A stretch of 64,000 bases of DNA from Nematopogon swammerdamellus (GCA_946902875.1 OX336345.1:7967395-8031394); one strand, 5' to 3'. Shown: positions 1 to 10,914, counted from the stretch's first letter. The notes: generated by a model from the letters alone, not told the origin. Numbers and translations are program-made.

Positions 1-200
1 TGGTAATTATCTTTGGTATACAGCAAAGCTGGCTGACACATTGTACAGAACAGACCGGTCGGCCACCTGAAAGACTTTATCCAATCCCTCGAATCCTTAA
101 TCCCGCAAACCTTCGTTTCGTTCTTCGGCAAGTGATAAATAAATGATTTTTTGGTGGTTTAAAAAAAAAAATAACGAGGGTTATTTCGTCTAAGTAATTT

Positions 201-264
201 GTTAGCTCAGTGGTAAGCGTGTAGGGTTTGCATTTTTTGGACCATGGGTTCGAATCCCACAAAA
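201..264 (+). repeat. tRNA-like (SINE-head-like) segment
   Basis: It has a box-A-like TTAGCTCAGTGGTAAG and a box-B-like GGGTTCGAATCCCAC at tRNA spacing. There is no convincing acceptor stem or anticodon arm, and the middle is AT-rich. A tRNA-derived SINE head or tRNA pseudogene inside the palindromic element is more likely than a working tRNA gene. Confidence 0.45.
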
Positions 265-400
265 ATTTTTTGGTTTTTTTTAAGCCATGTTAGGGTGTTT
301 CAATTTTTTTAGGGTGTTTAGTTTTTTTTTATAACCACCTAAAAGCTTTATTTTCGGAAATACAAACGTAACAAAGACGACATGCGCCGCCTCAACAGTT

Positions 401-455
401 AGGGTTAATATAAAGAAGATGCGTCGCCGCGACGCATCTTCTTTATATTAACCCT
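401..455. repeat. Perfect 27-bp-arm palindrome
   Basis: Arms 401-427 and 429-455 are exact reverse complements around one base. The centre is GC-rich (GCGTCGCCGCGACGC). It lies within the element at 68-579 and would form a very stable hairpin or cruciform. Confidence 0.85.
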
Positions 456-579
456 GGCTATTTTTTTATAAACCACCAAAAACATCATTATGAATAAGTA
501 ATAAATAACCACACAACATCGAGCCGAAGTCTGCCGAAAGGAGCTAAAGGATCCAGGAAGGAGCCAGGAAGTCTTTCAG

Positions 580-1201
580 TGTTGTGAATGTCCCCGTTTT
601 ATTTTATGTTTTATTTGATGTTTCATTCTCGAACAGTTCAGTTCGTATGTTGCTTTCTGCAAACATATTGATACTGATTTATTGATATTCTTAGTAGAGG
701 AACGGTTCGAGAGTGTAACATCAAATCCAACGACGGCATTCACGATTGCACCGGAACTTTACTACTCTACGCTATTGTCACGGCGCGGCCCCGCACCGCG
801 CCAGAGCCGTGATGGCGCCGCGCCGCGCCGTCGCCGTGATGATGTGGCCGTACGGCCGTACCCTAGGTCAAGATATTTCACGTAATATGTGGTTGACTAT
901 TTAGAATAGCTATTTTGCTACAATGAGGATCAACGCGGTTTTTAGTTTTGATGTAGTATTGTAGTCCATGAAAAATCCAAAACATTGGTGTAATTATTTT
1001 TGTCATACGACCAAAAATGAGCTAGTAGCGATCAAATGAATGCGCCGATCTCGACTAATCGCGGCGCAAAGTGCGTGACGTCACGACACTCCATGCCGCT
1101 CCGCAGCGCCAGGAAGCGGTAAGGCGCGCAGTGTTTATGTTTGTTAATTTGTGTTTAAAACAAATTAAGTGTCCGATTTGTGCCTGGTTTCACTTTTCAC
1201 A
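580..1201. other. No gene recognised; GC-rich patch at about 780-860
   Basis: Short open frames here have no recognisable protein features. The patch around 780-860 is rich in GCGC/CCGCGCC, unlike its AT-rich surroundings. I see no supported gene. Confidence 0.5.
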
Positions 1202-1285
1202 ATGTATAAATATTGTATTGTGCCGAAATGTACAAATACGCCTATCAAAACACCAGAGAAACTATTTTTAAACGGTTTTATTTAG
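1202..1285 (+). pseudogene. THAP-type zinc-finger N-terminal fragment
   Basis: An ATG at 1202 opens a frame beginning MYKYCIVPKCTNT and continuing to PEKLF before a stop about 28 codons in. The spacing Cys-x4-Cys followed by a Leu-Phe block is how THAP DNA-binding domains begin. The rest of the domain (the Trp, and the second Cys-x2-His pair) is absent. Sequence after about 1265 belongs to a repeat. This is probably a truncated exon of a THAP protein or a THAP-containing transposase. The family call rests on a short motif. Confidence 0.4.
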
Positions 1286-1415
1286 CTTGACCCCTTGTTT
1301 ATTTTGTTTCAACAACTTTGCGATAACTTTATCAACTACTTCTACTGAACCGATTCTTATGAAACTTTGCACACACATTGATTTCCCGTGACAATACAAT
1401 GTTATGATAATTTCA

Positions 1416-1860
1416 ACTTGGTGACGAGGGTCTGATGATGGAGTCAGGACGTGGACAGTGGGACTCTTCAACCGTTACTAGTAACTCCCTCGAGTTTGGG
1501 CTCCTTTGGATGGTTTGGACGAGTGTCCCATACTTCTACTAATACACTTGGTGACGTGGTGCGTGGGTCTGATGATGGAATCAGGAGGTGGGTGGTGGAA
1601 CTCTTCGACCGTTACTAATAACTCCCTCGAGTTTGGGCTGATTTGGTTGGTTTGGACAAGTGCTCCATACTTCCACCAATACACTTGGTGACGAGGGTCT
1701 GATGATGGAGACAGGAGGTGGACAGTGGAACTCTTCGACCGTTACTAATAACCCCCTCGAGTTTGGGCTCATTTGGTTGGTTTGGACTAGTGTCCCATAC
1801 TTCTACTAATACACTTGGTGACAAGGGTCTGATGATGGAGTCAGGACGTGGACAGTGGGA
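1416..1860. repeat. Tandem repeat, about 130-bp unit, roughly 3.4 copies
   Basis: The phrase ACTTGGTGAC...GGGTCTGATGATGGA recurs at about 1416, 1546, 1683 and 1813, giving spacings of 130, 137 and 130. Each unit also carries CCGTTACTA, CCCTCGAGTTTGGG and a TTGGTTGGTTTGGAC block. All open frames across it are repeat artefacts. Confidence 0.85.
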
Positions 1861-2582
1861 AGTTTTGGTAGAATTCCTAGACGTGTTACTATTGCACATG
1901 CCTAGACGTGTTACTATTTACATTGCATATGACTAGTAAATTTAACGTACATTTCGAAAATATAGGCTTTTCAGATAGGTTTCTTAGAAAAAAGTCTAGA
2001 AATATGGTCTAGAACACGCGGCGGCGGAGCGTGCGCGGGCGCACGCCCTCTGACGAAAAGTGCCTGGCACTTTCGGGGTGATTTTGCAAAATGGCTCCGG
2101 CATTTGAGCGGTTATGCTAAAAATAACTAAAAACCAAATATTGGTATAAAAAAGTATTTTATTCGTAAATAGTGAAATAAATAGAGGATACAATTTATTA
2201 TTTCAATCTGAAAAATGAGTATGTACTCAAAAATATTGTTTTTATTCAAACCATGGTTTACAATAAGTATGGTCACTTGATTTCGCTGTGATTTCAGTTG
2301 TACACGTATTATGATAGTCGTGATCAATAGGCCACACCCCAGGCATATGGTTTTGGATACTTATTTTTTTCTTTTTTTCTTGCGAATATCTGGCTCTCCA
2401 AGCAGTTATTCTGCAGCGTTCTTTTTCTTATCAATTTTGGAAATGAGCCCTTTACTTGCACCTGAAAATTTAATCAATCACAAAACATCGAATTGAAATG
2501 TATCTGTTATGTGGGAAAAATTTGGTTTACAACTGGCAGCACTAACCTGTAGCAGTTTATAATCTTTTGTAAATCTGATAGG
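1861..2582. other. Intergenic; short direct repeat, no gene recognised
   Basis: A 16-bp phrase, CCTAGACGTGTTACTA, occurs twice at about 1877-1917. There is a GC-rich patch near 2017-2045. No gene is supported. Confidence 0.5.
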
Positions 2583-3073
2583 CCAGTCAGTAGAGGTTTC
2601 TTGTTACAAAAGGTGGTGTAGTAGATTTTATTTTTTTATCTTGTATATATCGGTGCAACTGAGTATATATTAAAAATGGTAACACGAGATATGTCGGGAC
2701 TCGGGACAACTTTTGGCGGCCAACAAACCTCGAAATGTTGCGACTTTTTTTGGTTTTTTGCTCATAACTTCTATACGATGCATCCTAGCGCCAAAGTTAC
2801 TATGAAACAAATTAAGAGCATTAAATTTTGCGTCGAATAAGTATCACAACTTAATAATTAACTTAATGCATATAGTAGAAAACTCCGGTCAAAGAACGAC
2901 GTTTTTGGCCAACTTTGTAAAAAACTGGAATATAGTGGTTTTTAAGCGGCTGCAGCTTGGAAACAGGTTCTCTTAGAGAAAACTCATAAAGATAAAGTTG
3001 TAGAGAATCTAATTCCGCGTTTAGTGGTACCACATTTATCGAATTTGGTCAAATACACTCCTTGCAATTGGCA
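2583..3073 (+). repeat. Left long terminal inverted repeat
   Basis: It is reverse-complementary to 5158-5692. Shared landmarks are the GGTGGTGTAGTAGATTTTA block, GGTAACACGAGATATGTCGG, CTCCGGTCAAAGAACGACG, and CAATTGGCA at the inner edge. Confidence 0.8.
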
Positions 3074-3284
3074 ACCTCCCAATTTCCGGCAATTTGATTT
3101 TGAATTTACCCTTGATTTACAAGGCCTCAATGCAATGGTAAGAATTTACAGATTATATTTGACGTTATATTGAAGTTAATTACGTGTTATTACAAATAAT
3201 AAGTTTAAAATTAAATATGGACAAATTGATATAATACGTACTTACATAGTTTTTGAGGAAATTGTAGCAATGTTCATAGATGAA

Positions 3285-4960
3285 TCACCGTTTCCTGAGC
3301 CGCTTGAATTGCCCCGGTTCTTCTACTGGTGGCTGCGGTGGTGGTAGGAAGCTTTCAACCTGGTATTCCTCGGGCAGCTCGGGCGGCTGCTCAATATCGT
3401 CATCGTCATCAACTACCGGTGGTGATGAGTTCTCGCAATGCTGACCACAGCAGTGCTTGCAGATAAAGGAGCATTTTAAACCTGCCTTACGGCAAGAGAA
3501 GGATCCACTGCAACCCATCTTGCAGCCACACAAAATTGTTTTTAGGAGAGACAAGGGAGCCACATCACTGGTTGTTTGTTGTGGCAGTAGATCAGCAGTG
3601 CTGCGTATCCATCCCCACTCCTCCGGGTTCTTGGTGTTTCCCAACCATGTCTGCATTTGATGGAAACACCGGTAGGAGTGGTGGCATGCGGCATCGTTGG
3701 CAGCCTTGCGAGGTCCACTTTCCCCTTGACCTCTGCTCGTGTGAACGTTGAGTAGCGCAGTTCGTCCAGAACTGGGTCGGTGCAGTCGCCAGCGTAGAGA
3801 GCTCAAAAAACCCGGGCACCAGCCTCAGCGATCTCATCATGGCTGGCGAGAGGGTTGAGGTAGCGCCGGGAGATAACCTTCAGGTCTTCTGAACTGGTTA
3901 TGATGCTGCACAACTTCATCTTCCCGTGGCCAAAGATGGCAGATGTGGTGTCACAACCAGTGAATGTGTGCATGAAAAGGATGTGGTCTTGATCGAATTT
4001 GAATGAGGTTGAGAAATAGTAGGTATTAGCCGCACCCCCTCTTCCAGGCTTCAGAAAGATGAAGTTGGTGAATTGGTGGCCAAGCCCTGTCATCAGCACA
4101 AGGAGGTCTACATTCTCTCCAATTATTTCGACATTGCCGTGCTCCTTGGTCTTTGAAATGGTGGTCTTGACAATGAGCAAGTCAGCATCTTCCTGTGCCT
4201 GATTTACTTCAATGTCACACTCCTCAAAGTGTCTTTTGATGAGTTGAATGAAACGACTTTTGTTTTTCTCATTGTGCAAAAATTTTTCCTGGGCGACTTG
4301 GTTCACCGTGTTCTCATCAAATAACACTTCTGGGGACTGGTGAATCCTCATCCTCCGCAATCGCTCTGTTCTTTTGGTACCGCTCTGAGAAAGATATCCG
4401 TCAAACACGATAGCAACAAGTGTGGGCCCATAGTGTCTCTTCAAAAAAGAGGAGTAGCAATTGGCAATGGTTGCAAAGGAGGTATTGCGCGGCCAAACGA
4501 GTTTATGAAGCAGGTAGCCTCCATCCACTACAGCAAAACATTGTCGACCTTCTGTAACATTTGAGGGAAGCGGGGTGAATGCTGCATACAAAGACGACTT
4601 GGTTCCTTTCCTCATGGCTCCTTCTACAAAGAGTGACATTGGGTAGGGTGCGAGTTCGTATTTGAAAAAGTTTTTCAAGTCATCATCTGATTGTTTTGAA
4701 AGGCGCAGCCGTTGAAATAATGTCAGCGGATCAATAACAGGTACTTTGAGGTCTCCCGCTGAAATGCAGTTCACAGCAGATGCTAAGGTTGTAACCTTGT
4801 CTCTCCTTTTGAGGGTGAAATTCTTGAAGTTGCCATAATCAACCATCTTGGCCACCCCTTTGAGGCCAATATCCTGAGCCAAATAGCAGTTTATATTGGC
4901 CCCTCCAACGACACCACTGCTTCGGCTGAATACATTCGTCATTGTCAGGCTGCCGTACAA
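3285..4960 (-). pseudogene. FEN/PIN-like nuclease with C-terminal CXC (tesmin/TSO1-like) domain, broken
   Basis: The first frame (4960 to 3803, 385 aa) carries acidic motifs in FEN1/XPG-PIN order: VFDGY, then QEDADLL, GENVDLLVL and FTGCDTT...GHGK. A TGA at 3803-3805 interrupts it; the same frame continues open for about 35 codons (ALYAGDCTDP..., DELRY). A frameshift near 3690 then moves to the frame ending at 3285. That frame contains NPEEWGW and a cysteine-rich stretch (CGCKMGC...CRKAGLKC...CKHCCGQHC) typical of CXC zinc-binding domains, then a Pro/acidic tail. Known: this nuclease plus NPEEWGW plus CXC arrangement is a recurring uncharacterised family in insects and cnidarians. Inferred: divalent-metal nuclease activity and DNA binding. 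One nonsense change and one frameshift make this copy inactive. The N-terminus may be incomplete. Confidence 0.65.
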
Positions 4961-5039
4961 ATGACCTAAAGGAATTTCTATGATTGCACTTGAACGTCTA
5001 CGGTTGAAATTTCGAACTGGCGCATCACTAATGCCATTT

Positions 5040-5157
5040 CCATATTAAACGCATCGGGAAAGAGCGAGCGAACGAGCGCACGCACGTATCACGCGAGCAA
5101 AGTCGCTCGTCCCCGCGCCGCCTCCCCACCTCGTCTCGCCGCCACTCTGGCTGGATA
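5040..5157 (-). promoter_or_regulatory. GC-rich stretch upstream of the nuclease/CXC gene
   Basis: CpG-dense sequence (GAGCGAGCGAACGAGCGCACGC..., then CCCCGCGCCGCC) lies between the gene start and the right TIR, in otherwise AT-rich surroundings. It could be the element's promoter. No specific promoter motif was identified. Confidence 0.3.
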
Positions 5158-5692
5158 TTGCCAATTGCGAGGAGTGTATAAACAAATTCGACCAATGTGG
5201 TACCAGCAGTGATATGCTAATATATAAGTCAATGGGTACCAGTAAACGCGGAATTAGATTCTCTACAACTTTAACGTAATTTATTTTTCTCTAAGAGAAC
5301 CTGTTTCCAAGCTGCAGCCGCTTAAAAACCGCTATATTCCAGTTTTTTACAAAGTTGGCCAAAAACGTCGTTCTTTGACCGGAGTTTTTTACTATATGCA
5401 TTAAGTTACTTATTAAGTTCTTATACTTGTTCGACGCAAAATTTAATGCTCTTAATTTGTTGCATAGTAACTTTTGCGCTAGGATGCACCATATAGAAGT
5501 TATGAGCAAAAAACCAAAAAAAGTCCCAAAATTTCGAGGTTTGTTGGCCGCCAAAAGTTGTCCCCCCGACATATCTCGTGTTACCACTTTTGATATTTAC
5601 TCAGTTGCACCGATATATACAAGATAAAAAAATAAAATCTACTACACCACCTTTTGTAGCATTCCTCTCAGCCCTAACCTCTACTGACTGGT
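5158..5692 (-). repeat. Right long terminal inverted repeat
   Basis: Reverse complement of 2583-3073, ending CCTCTACTGACTGG. It is slightly longer than the left copy because of small insertions near 5195-5250 and 5660-5680. Confidence 0.8.
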
Positions 5693-6246
5693 GTATGATG
5701 AAATGGAATTATCGGCGCTTGTTGTCGAGGATCCTCTTCAAAAAACTATTTAACTTTTAGGATTATATTCCGGGCATCACTGTGAATAGCTTTCGGCATG
5801 ATAAAATGCTATAAAGAGACTTATAGTTACGTTAGTTCCTGATCTGCCACTACGATGTAGCTGCCACTTCACAGTTTATTTAAAACAATATTATACAGCA
5901 GGCAATATATTATATTATAAATTTACAGCATTTATAACGTTAGAAATATTCCACCATATCTGCTGTTTGCTGTAATGCTGTTTTGCTATTTATCTCGTAC
6001 GTACCGCCATCTAGTTGATATAATAAAAATTATTTGTTGTAGCCTGTAGGTATGTAAAGCTCTCGCTCGATAGAGGGCAGTGTTTATAGTATTTTGTAAC
6101 TTAACCCTTAATGCAATGAGTTAAGGTTACATTTTAAATAATTAAATAAAACAGCAGACTCGCACGTTAGAAATATATAATATTATAGACTAGCCTGCTG
6201 TTTGTGAGAAACAGCAACCATAAACAGCAGACTGGCACGTTAGAAA
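5693..6246. repeat. Unnamed repeat with recurring CAGCAGACTNGCACGTTAGAAAT phrases
   Basis: Phrases built from CAGCAG and CGTTAGAAAT recur at about 5895-5950, 6152-6170 and 6222-6246, with CTGCTGTTT on the opposite strand. A related phrase occurs at about 17300-17390. No gene is seen. Likely remnants of one interspersed repeat. Confidence 0.4.
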
Positions 6247-6479
6247 TCTAAACTTATAAAATTGTTTGTCCTGACTGACGGATCTATCAATGCACAGCCA
6301 AAACTACTAAGTCTAGAAAGCTGAAATTTGGAACATAGGTTTATTTCATAACGCAAGCATCCGCTAAGAAAGGATTTTTGAAAATTTCAACTTTAAGGGG
6401 GGGAAATGGGGGGGACGAGTTTGTATGAAAGTCTTTGTTCTTTGAAGTTACAAACATGAAAATTTGAATTACAGCTACT

Positions 6480-7745
6480 GAGAATAAATCAATAAGGACG
6501 TGTTTTAGGGTTTTTGGATTTTCACATTTAAGGGGGGGGAAATGGGGGCTAAGGTTTGTATGGAGGTATAGATTTTTTTAAAGGTAGGAACTCGAAAATC
6601 ATAATTATAGGTACTCATCATTAATAAATAATGACGTGTTTCAGGGTTTTTGGATTTTGACATTTTAAGGGGAGGAAACGGGGCGTTAAAAATTGTATGG
6701 GAGTATCGGTTTTGTAAAGGTAGGAACTTGAACATCATAATTATAGCTATTCATTTTAATTAAGTGTTTTAGGGTTTTTAGATTTTCATGTTTTAAGGGG
6801 GGGTGGGAAATGGAGGGGGGGGGGGGGCGAAAGGTTGTATGGGAGTATCGGCTTTTTAAAGGTAGGAACTTGAATATCATAATTCTGGCTACTCATCATT
6901 ATAAATAATGACGTGTTTCAGGGTTTTTGGATTTTCACATTTTAAGGGGAGGAAACGGGGGGTTAAAGATTGTATGGGAGTATCGATTTTTTTAAAGGTA
7001 GGAACTTGAAAATCATAATTATGGCTACTCATCATAAATAAATAATGACGTGTTTCAGGGTTTTTGGATTTTCACATTTTAAGGGGAGGAAACGGGGGGT
7101 TAAAGATTGTATGGGAGTATCAATTTTTTTAAAGGTAGGAACTTGAAAATCATAATTATGGCTACTCATCATAAATAAATAATGACGTGTTTCAGGGTTT
7201 TTGGATTTTCACATTTTAAGGGGAGTAAACGGAGGGCTAAAGATTGTATGGGAGTATCGATCATAATTATGGCTACTCATCATAAATAAATAATGAAGTG
7301 TTTCAGGGTTTTTAGATTTTCGCATTTTAAGGGGAGGAAACGGGGGGTTAAAGATTGTATGGGAGTATCGGTTTTGTAAAGGTAGGAACTTGAAAATCAT
7401 AATTATAGCTATAAATAAGTGTTTTAGGGTTTTTGGATTTTCATATTTTAAGGGGGGGGGGGGGGGGGGGGGAACGGGGGCGAAAGGTTGTAAGGGAGTA
7501 TCGATTTTTTTAAAGGTAGGAACTTGAAAATCATAATAATGGCTACTCATCATAAATAAATAATGACGTTTTTCAGGGTTTTTGGATTTTGACATTTTAA
7601 CGAGAGGAAACGGAGGATTAAAGATTGTATGGGAGTATAAATTTTTTTAAAGGTAGGAACTTGAAAATCATAATTATGGCTACTCATCATAAATAAATAA
7701 TAACGTGTTTCAGGGTTTTTGGATTTTCACATTTTAAGGGAGGGG
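6480..7745. repeat. Tandem repeat, about 137-150-bp unit, roughly 9 copies
   Basis: The unit contains GACGTGTTTCAGGGTTTTTGG, CATTTTAAGGGGAGG, TTGTATGGGAGTATCG and AGGTAGGAACTTG. Copies differ in a poly-G tract (up to 20 G near 7450-7471) and by small deletions, such as the short unit near 7190-7300. Confidence 0.85.
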
Positions 7746-7759
7746 GGTTAAAGTGGCCT

Positions 7760-8474
7760 CGCCCTTAGTTACTTACTTTATTCGAGAAGGTTTTTTGTAT
7801 TCCAGAATGCAGCTTCGCCTGAAGCCTCGCCGTTAGTTACTTACTTTATTTAAGAAGGTTTATCGTTTACATATACGCAGCTCGGCCTCCGGTCTCGCCC
7901 ATGGTTACTTACTTTCATCGAGAAGGTTTACGTCTTTCATAATACAGCTCGGCCTTCGGCCTCGCCCATAGTTACTTACTTTCATCGAGAAGGATTATCC
8001 TCATCCTGAACGCAGTTTGGCCTTCGGCCTAACCCATAGTTTATACTTACTTTCACCGAGAAGGTTTATTGTCTTCCTGAACGCAGCTGGGCCTTCGGTC
8101 TCGCCCTATGCTACTTACTTTCTTCGAGAAAGTTTATAGTCTTCCTGAACGCAGCTCGGCCTTCAGCCTCGCCCTCAGTCACTTACTTCCTTCGAGAAGA
8201 TTTATGGTCTTCCTGAACGTAGCTCGGACTTCGGCCTCGCTCTTAATTACTTACTTTCTTAGAAAAGGTTTACCGTCTTCCTGAACGCAGCTCGGCCTTC
8301 GGCCTCGCCCTTAATTATTTACTTTCTTAGAAAATGTTTATCGTCTTCCTGAACGCAGCTCGTCCTTCGGCCTCGCCCTTAGTTACTTACTTTCTTCGAT
8401 AAGGTTTATAGTCTTCCTGAACGCAGCTCGGCCTTCAGCCTCGCCCTTAGTTACTTACTGTCTTCGAGAAGGTT
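7760..8474 (+). repeat. 68-bp minisatellite array, block 1 (about 10 units)
   Basis: The unit is 68 bp and contains two short palindromes, GGCCTTCGGCC and TTCTTCGAGAAGG, linked by GTCTTCCTGAACGCAG and GTTACTTAC. The same unit continues at 9350-10740 after the SINE insertions, and again at 12124-14030. Confidence 0.9.
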
Positions 8475-9250
8475 TTTTTTTTATGGAACCTGACACGGTT
8501 GGCTACATCACCTACAACATCCGTGATGTCAGCCCATAACACAGGGTGAACTAGGTGCCATGTCAGTGCTTCCCTTCATTTCATGTCGTCAGCCTCGATA
8601 GCTCAGTGGTGCAGACAGTCAACTGTCGCTAGTGAATGTTAAGCAACGCTGGGTGCGGTCAGTTCTTGGATGGGTGACCGCTGATCGTTGGAGGCTGACC
8701 GAGGTTCGGATTCCTCGTAAAACTGTAGGTCCCTTCCCTCCTAATCTTACTTGGTGGTAGGGTTTAACCCGCCCGGGTTGGTACCACCGCACTGAATGAA
8801 ACGTCGGTCTAAACGGCTATGTAAATAGTTTGTGTTTTCCGACCAGTTCAGTGTAGCCGGCACGATCAAAGGGGGAAGCACTGACATGGCGCCTAGTTCA
8901 CCCGGTGTTATGGACTGACATCACGGACGTTGTAGGTGATGTAGCCAACCGTGGCAGTTTCCATAAAAAAAAAAAAAATTTCGGCTACACTAAACTGGAC
9001 GGAAAACACGAACTATTTACATAGCCGTTTCGACCGACGTTTCGTTCAGTGCGGTGGTACCAACCCGGCCGGGATAAACCCTACCACCTAGTAAGGTAAG
9101 AAGGGAAGGGACCTACAGTTTAACGTGGAATCTGAACCACGGTCAGCCTCCAACGGTCGAGCGGTCACCCATCCAAACACTGACCGCGCTCAGCGTTGCT
9201 TAATAACAGTTGACTAACCAACCGCGCCACTGAGCTACCGAGGCTGACGA
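8475..9250. mobile_element. SINE inserted into an antisense copy of the same SINE
   Basis: A minus-strand SINE starts with poly-T and the tail sequence at 8475-8587, breaks off at ...TTTCATGTC, and resumes at about 8983 with GGCTACACTAAACTGG through to 9248. Between the halves is a full plus-strand copy (8588-8980) that begins TCAGCCTCGATAGCTCAGTGG and ends in poly-A. The unit has a tRNA-like A box, a 5S-like block (AAGCAACGCTGGG...GGATGGGTGACCGCT) and a tRNA-like B box (GGTTCGGATTCC). Confidence 0.85.
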
Positions 9251-9345
9251 ATTTTCTTATCCCTTAGTCGACTTTTACGACATGCGACGGGGAGAGATGC
9301 AGTGGGGCTATTCTTTTTAAGTACCGACCCCACACGGTGCAAAGT
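9251..9345 (-). repeat. Fragment of an unnamed dispersed repeat
   Basis: Its reverse complement shares GTGTGGGG, GGTACTTAAAAA, ATAGCCCCACTGCATCTCTC and GACTAAGGGATAA with 52329-52415. It lies between the nested SINEs and the resumed 68-bp array. Confidence 0.6.
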
Positions 9346-9349
9346 AAGT

Positions 9350-10740
9350 AAGGTTTATCGTCTTCCTAAACGTAGCTCGGCCTTCGGCTTCGCCCTTATT
9401 AATTACTTTCTTAGAAAAGGTTTTACGTCTTCCTAAACGCAGCTCGGCCTTCGGCCTCGCCCTTTGTTACTTACTTTCTTCAAGAAGGTTTATAGTCTTT
9501 CTGAACGCAGCTCTGCCTTCGGCCTCGCCCTCAGTTACTTACTTTCTTCGAGAAAGTTTATACTCTTCCTGAACGCAGCTCGGCCTTCGCCCGCGCCCAT
9601 ATTTACTTACTGTCTTCGAGAAGGTTTATCGTCTTCCTAAACGCAGCTCGGCCTTCGGTCTCGCCCTTTGTTACTTACTTTTTTCGAAAAGGTTTATCCT
9701 CTTCCTGAACGAAGCTCGGCCTTCGGCCTCGCCCTCAGTTACTTACTTTCTTCGAGAAGGTTTATCGGTTTCCTGAACGCAGCTCGACTTTCGGCCTCGC
9801 CCTTTGTTACTTACTTTCTTCGAGAAAGTTTATCCTCTTCCTGAACGCAGCTTGGCCTTCGGCCTCGCCTTTAGTTACTTACTTTCTTCGAGAAGGTTCC
9901 TCCTCTTCCTAAACGTAGCTCGGCCTTCGGCCTCGCCCTTAGTTACTTTCATTGAGAAAGAATATCGTTTACGTGAACGCAACTTCACCTTCGGCCTCAC
10001 CTTTAGTTACTCACTTTCTTCGAGACAGTTTATCGTTTACCAGAACCCATCTCGGCCGTCGGCTTCGCTCTTAGTTACTTACTGTCTTTGAGAAGGTTTA
10101 TCATCTTCCTGAACGCAGCTCGGCCTTCGGCCTTGCCCTCAGTTACTTACTTTCTTAGAAAAGGTGCATCCTCTTCCTGAACGCAGCTCGGCCTTCGGCC
10201 TCGCCCTTAGTTACTTACTTTCTTCGAGAAGATTTATGGTCTTTCTGAACGCAGCTCGGCCTTCGGCCTCGCCCTTAATTACTTACTTTCTTAGAAAAGG
10301 TTTATCGTCTTCCTGAACGCAGCTCGGCCTTCGGCCTCGCTCTTAGTTACTTACTTTCTTCGATAAGGTTTATAGTCTTCCTGAACGCAGCTCGGCCTTC
10401 GGCCTCGCCCTTAGTTACTTACTTTCTTCGATAACGTTTATAGTATTTCTGAACGCAGCTCGGCCTTCGGCCTCGCCCTCTGTTACTTACTTTCTTCGAG
10501 AAGGTTTATACTCTTTCTGAACGCAGCTCGGCCTTCGGCCTCACTCTTTGTTACTTGCTTTCTTCGAAAAGTTTTATCCTTTTCCTGAACGCAGCTCGGC
10601 CTTCGGCCTCGCCCTTAGTTATACTTTCATTGAGAAAGAATATCGTTTACGTGAACGCAACTCCGCCTTCGGCCTCACCTTTAGTTACTCACTTTCTTCG
10701 AGAACCCATCTCGGCCGTCGGCTTCGCCCTTAGTTACATA
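9350..10740 (+). repeat. 68-bp minisatellite array, block 2 (about 20 units)
   Basis: Same 68-bp hairpin-rich unit as 7760-8474. A few units carry variant sequence (GAATATCGTTTACGTGAACGC at about 9960 and 10630), showing a duplicated higher-order segment. Confidence 0.9.
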
Positions 10741-10914
10741 TTTTCTTCTTTGAAATACAAATTTCACGCGAGCGAAGCCGCGGGCAACAGCTAGTATCCA
10801 TATCCATATCCATACTAATATTATAAATTCGAAAGTAACTCTGTTGTCTGTCTGTCTGTCTGTCTGTTACCTTTTCACGCCTAAACCGCTGAACAGATTT
10901 CGATAAAATATTGC

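Larger units (their letters stand above)
68..579. mobile_element. Non-autonomous palindromic element with long imperfect inverted ends
   Basis: The two ends match as reverse complements: CTGAAAGACT at 68-77 pairs with AGTCTTTCAG at 570-579. Further in, a GGTGGTTT-containing stretch near 150-160 pairs with AAACCACC near 470. Between the arms are a tRNA-like stretch and a 55-bp perfect hairpin. I see no coding sequence and no certain target duplication. It is best read as a MITE or foldback remnant; the superfamily is unknown. Confidence 0.5.
2583..5692 (-). mobile_element. Long-TIR element carrying a FEN/PIN-like nuclease plus CXC gene
   Basis: Terminal inverted repeats 2583-3073 and 5158-5692 begin CCAGTCAGTAGAGG and remain recognisably complementary over about 0.5 kb. 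The 2.1-kb interior holds one minus-strand gene (4960 to 3285) with only about 200 bp between each end of the gene and the inner TIR edge. I could not find a convincing target duplication. The compact TIR-gene-TIR layout suggests the gene is the element's own cargo or mobilising gene. I cannot name the superfamily. Confidence 0.6.
6247..10794 (+). mobile_element. Helitron-like element 1
   Basis: The left end, A|TCTAAACTTATAAA at 6247, resembles the usual lepidopteran Helitron start (TCTATACTAATATTATAAA). The right end has a GC hairpin, CGCGAGCGAAGCCGCG, at 10767-10782, followed by CTAG at 10791-10794 and then T, matching the Helitron rule of hairpin, CTRR and an A|T target. There is no Rep/helicase gene. 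The interior is a 140-bp repeat block and a 68-bp repeat array, split by nested SINEs at about 8475-9250. Family assignment follows known Helitron end structure; the left boundary is less certain than the right. Confidence 0.55.

Noticed and set aside
201..264. Functional tRNA gene
   Set aside because: A and B boxes are present but there is no acceptor stem or believable anticodon loop, and the segment sits inside an inverted-repeat element.
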